Positions 62,751 to 64,000 of a stretch of DNA of 64,000 bases are shown piece after piece (within the stretch, counting starts at the first letter, position 1; each line of letters opens with the position of its first letter). Position numbers and translations under genes: made by a program. The DNA is from Gordionus sp. m RMFG-2023 (Eukaryota; Nematomorpha; Gordioida; Chordodea; Parachordodidae): the NCBI RefSeq assembly GCF_954871325.1, contig NC_088777.1, positions 38,727,366 to 38,791,365 on the forward strand, in the 5' to 3' direction. The notes under the pieces are model-generated. The model ran no database searches and was not told where the DNA came from. It saw only the letters and a program-made list of their open reading frames with translations.

Positions 62751-63816
62751 TTTATTTATAGATTATTTTCATATTTAAAATATTATTATAAAATTCATTC
62801 AATAATTCATACTCGTACATACAAATGGGTGTTAAAAGGTTTTTTAGAAATATATTTTGGCTTGTTCTAATTAAATTTATCGTTCTGAAAACCCTTTTGT
62901 CCTTTCAAGCAACGTCACCGAAGTTTAAATAACCAGGAATTAATCTAAGATGGAAGTAATCCTCTTTAAATTTTAATATGAATAATTTAAGATATACAAG
63001 CGATAAATATAAAATGAGCGTTATATCTAAATTAATAAGAATTTTTTCATTGATAAATTAATTCCATACATATGATAAAATCCTTAAAAAAATTTGAATA
63101 GAAAGTCTTAAAAAAAATATAACATTGAGCAAGTTTGGGGATATGTAGTATATCAAATTAATAATTTACTTTTTCGAAAATCGGTAGTATAACTATAAAA
63201 TAATTAGGGTTGTTTATGCGATTCAGTTCCTTTAAAAAAAGTGAATTGGAATCCAGGATTAAAATTTTAAAATATATTACAATTTTCCGATTATCATGGT
63301 GACATCATGATAATAAAATAGTCGCCAAGTTTCTGAAAATAGTTAGGCCATGGCCTTGTTTTCTAGCGTTTGGGATTGGGAGTAATCATTACTAAAAACA
63401 ACATTTATAAATTTTCTACATTTTAACAACATTTTTTCACTATATTACTTTCCAATTCCCAGGGACCTTCCCCCTAAACAAATGATGTTATTTTCTCCTA
63501 TCAAAATCACAAAAGAAAATCTAAATTAGCATTAAAAAGCAATTTCCTCCTATCCCCCTCCTTACCGTCCAATCTCAATGAAGATTGCTTCACCCCATTC
63601 CTCTGAAGAATTTAGAAATAAATTTAGCTAATGAATATTATATAACGAATAAAGCTAACGAAAAGTTAAAAATAGGACATCAAGTAAGATCAAAATTTTG
63701 TTTCACCAAAAAGAATTAATATTTTTATATGGGCCTACACATATAGAGGTCTTCTCGGGATATCCGTAACATTACCCAAGCTCGGGTTCGGAATAAAAGA
63801 CTTTATCGGGTTCAGG
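62751..63816. other. 3' flank of NPRL3, no gene seen
   Basis: A+T-rich. AATAAA-like motifs follow the stop codon. A C-rich patch (CCTATCCCCCTCC near 63552) is present. No open frame or repeat recognised. Confidence 0.4.
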
Positions 63817-64000
63817 TAGTATTATAAAATGGCTCAATTTGAGCCGATTTTTAAAAACGGCTAACTCAATATTTTATTCAGAAAAAATATTATGCAATCC
63901 TAAAGATTTTTCTCATATATGACACAAAGGTTTGGACATCTATTAATGAAATCTCGAGGTTTAGGCAATAATTTTCTGGCTAAATATTGAGTTAGCTGTT
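63817..64000 (+). mobile_element. hAT MITE copy, cut by window end
   Basis: Begins TAGTATTATAAAATGGCTC and continues AATTTGAGCCGATTTTTAAA then ACGGCTAACTCAATATTTT, aligning with the reverse complement of 43350-43148. Near the window end the inverted mate AAATATTGAGTTAGC appears. The outer end lies beyond 64000. Confidence 0.6.

Overview
The window is very A+T-rich nuclear DNA of a eukaryote, probably a small invertebrate or close relative. Signs are a spliced host gene with 33-56 base micro-introns, a tRNA-derived SINE, many hAT elements with BED fingers, a pogo-type element and one Ty3/gypsy fossil. I cannot name the species.

Two host genes are recognisable, both on the + strand. At 3-1667 is the C-terminal half of a WDR6-like beta-propeller protein, whose start lies outside the window. 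From 41038 to 62750 is a complete NPRL3 gene (GATOR1 complex). Its 10 exons join with consistent phase into 511 codons. Six of its nine introns are 33-127 bases, one is 1.1 kb, and three are swollen to 4-8 kb by nested transposons (note: the 33-base figure counts only if an alternative reading is used; the five short introns measured in the model are 41, 127, 44, 42 and 56 bases).

The rest is mobile DNA. (1) 2813-15566 is a 12.75-kb hAT element with a perfect 8-bp target duplication (CTTAGTTG). Its 3.3-3.6-kb inverted arms carry a GTCG minisatellite and a ~119-bp satellite. It encodes an apparently intact five-exon, 610-residue BED-hAT transposase on the minus strand, whose 3.5-kb intron holds further nested elements. 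(2) 15.7-25.2 kb holds decayed hAT and foldback elements. (3) 25218-26820 is a small internally deleted hAT with a perfect target duplication. (4) 26865-40994 is a 14.1-kb inverted-repeat element filled with a ~146-bp satellite in higher-order repeats, ending 43 bases before the NPRL3 start codon. (5) Inside NPRL3 introns are a 203-bp hAT MITE that shares ends with the giant hAT, two copies of another hAT family, a head-to-head Ty3/gypsy fossil, and a pogo element that contains a SINE and a TTAA-flanked element, which itself contains a hAT.

The main theme is terminal-inverted-repeat transposons whose arms have become satellite arrays. Two unrelated-looking giants of this design sit 11 kb apart, one with what looks like an intact transposase and at least one probable small dependent element nearby.
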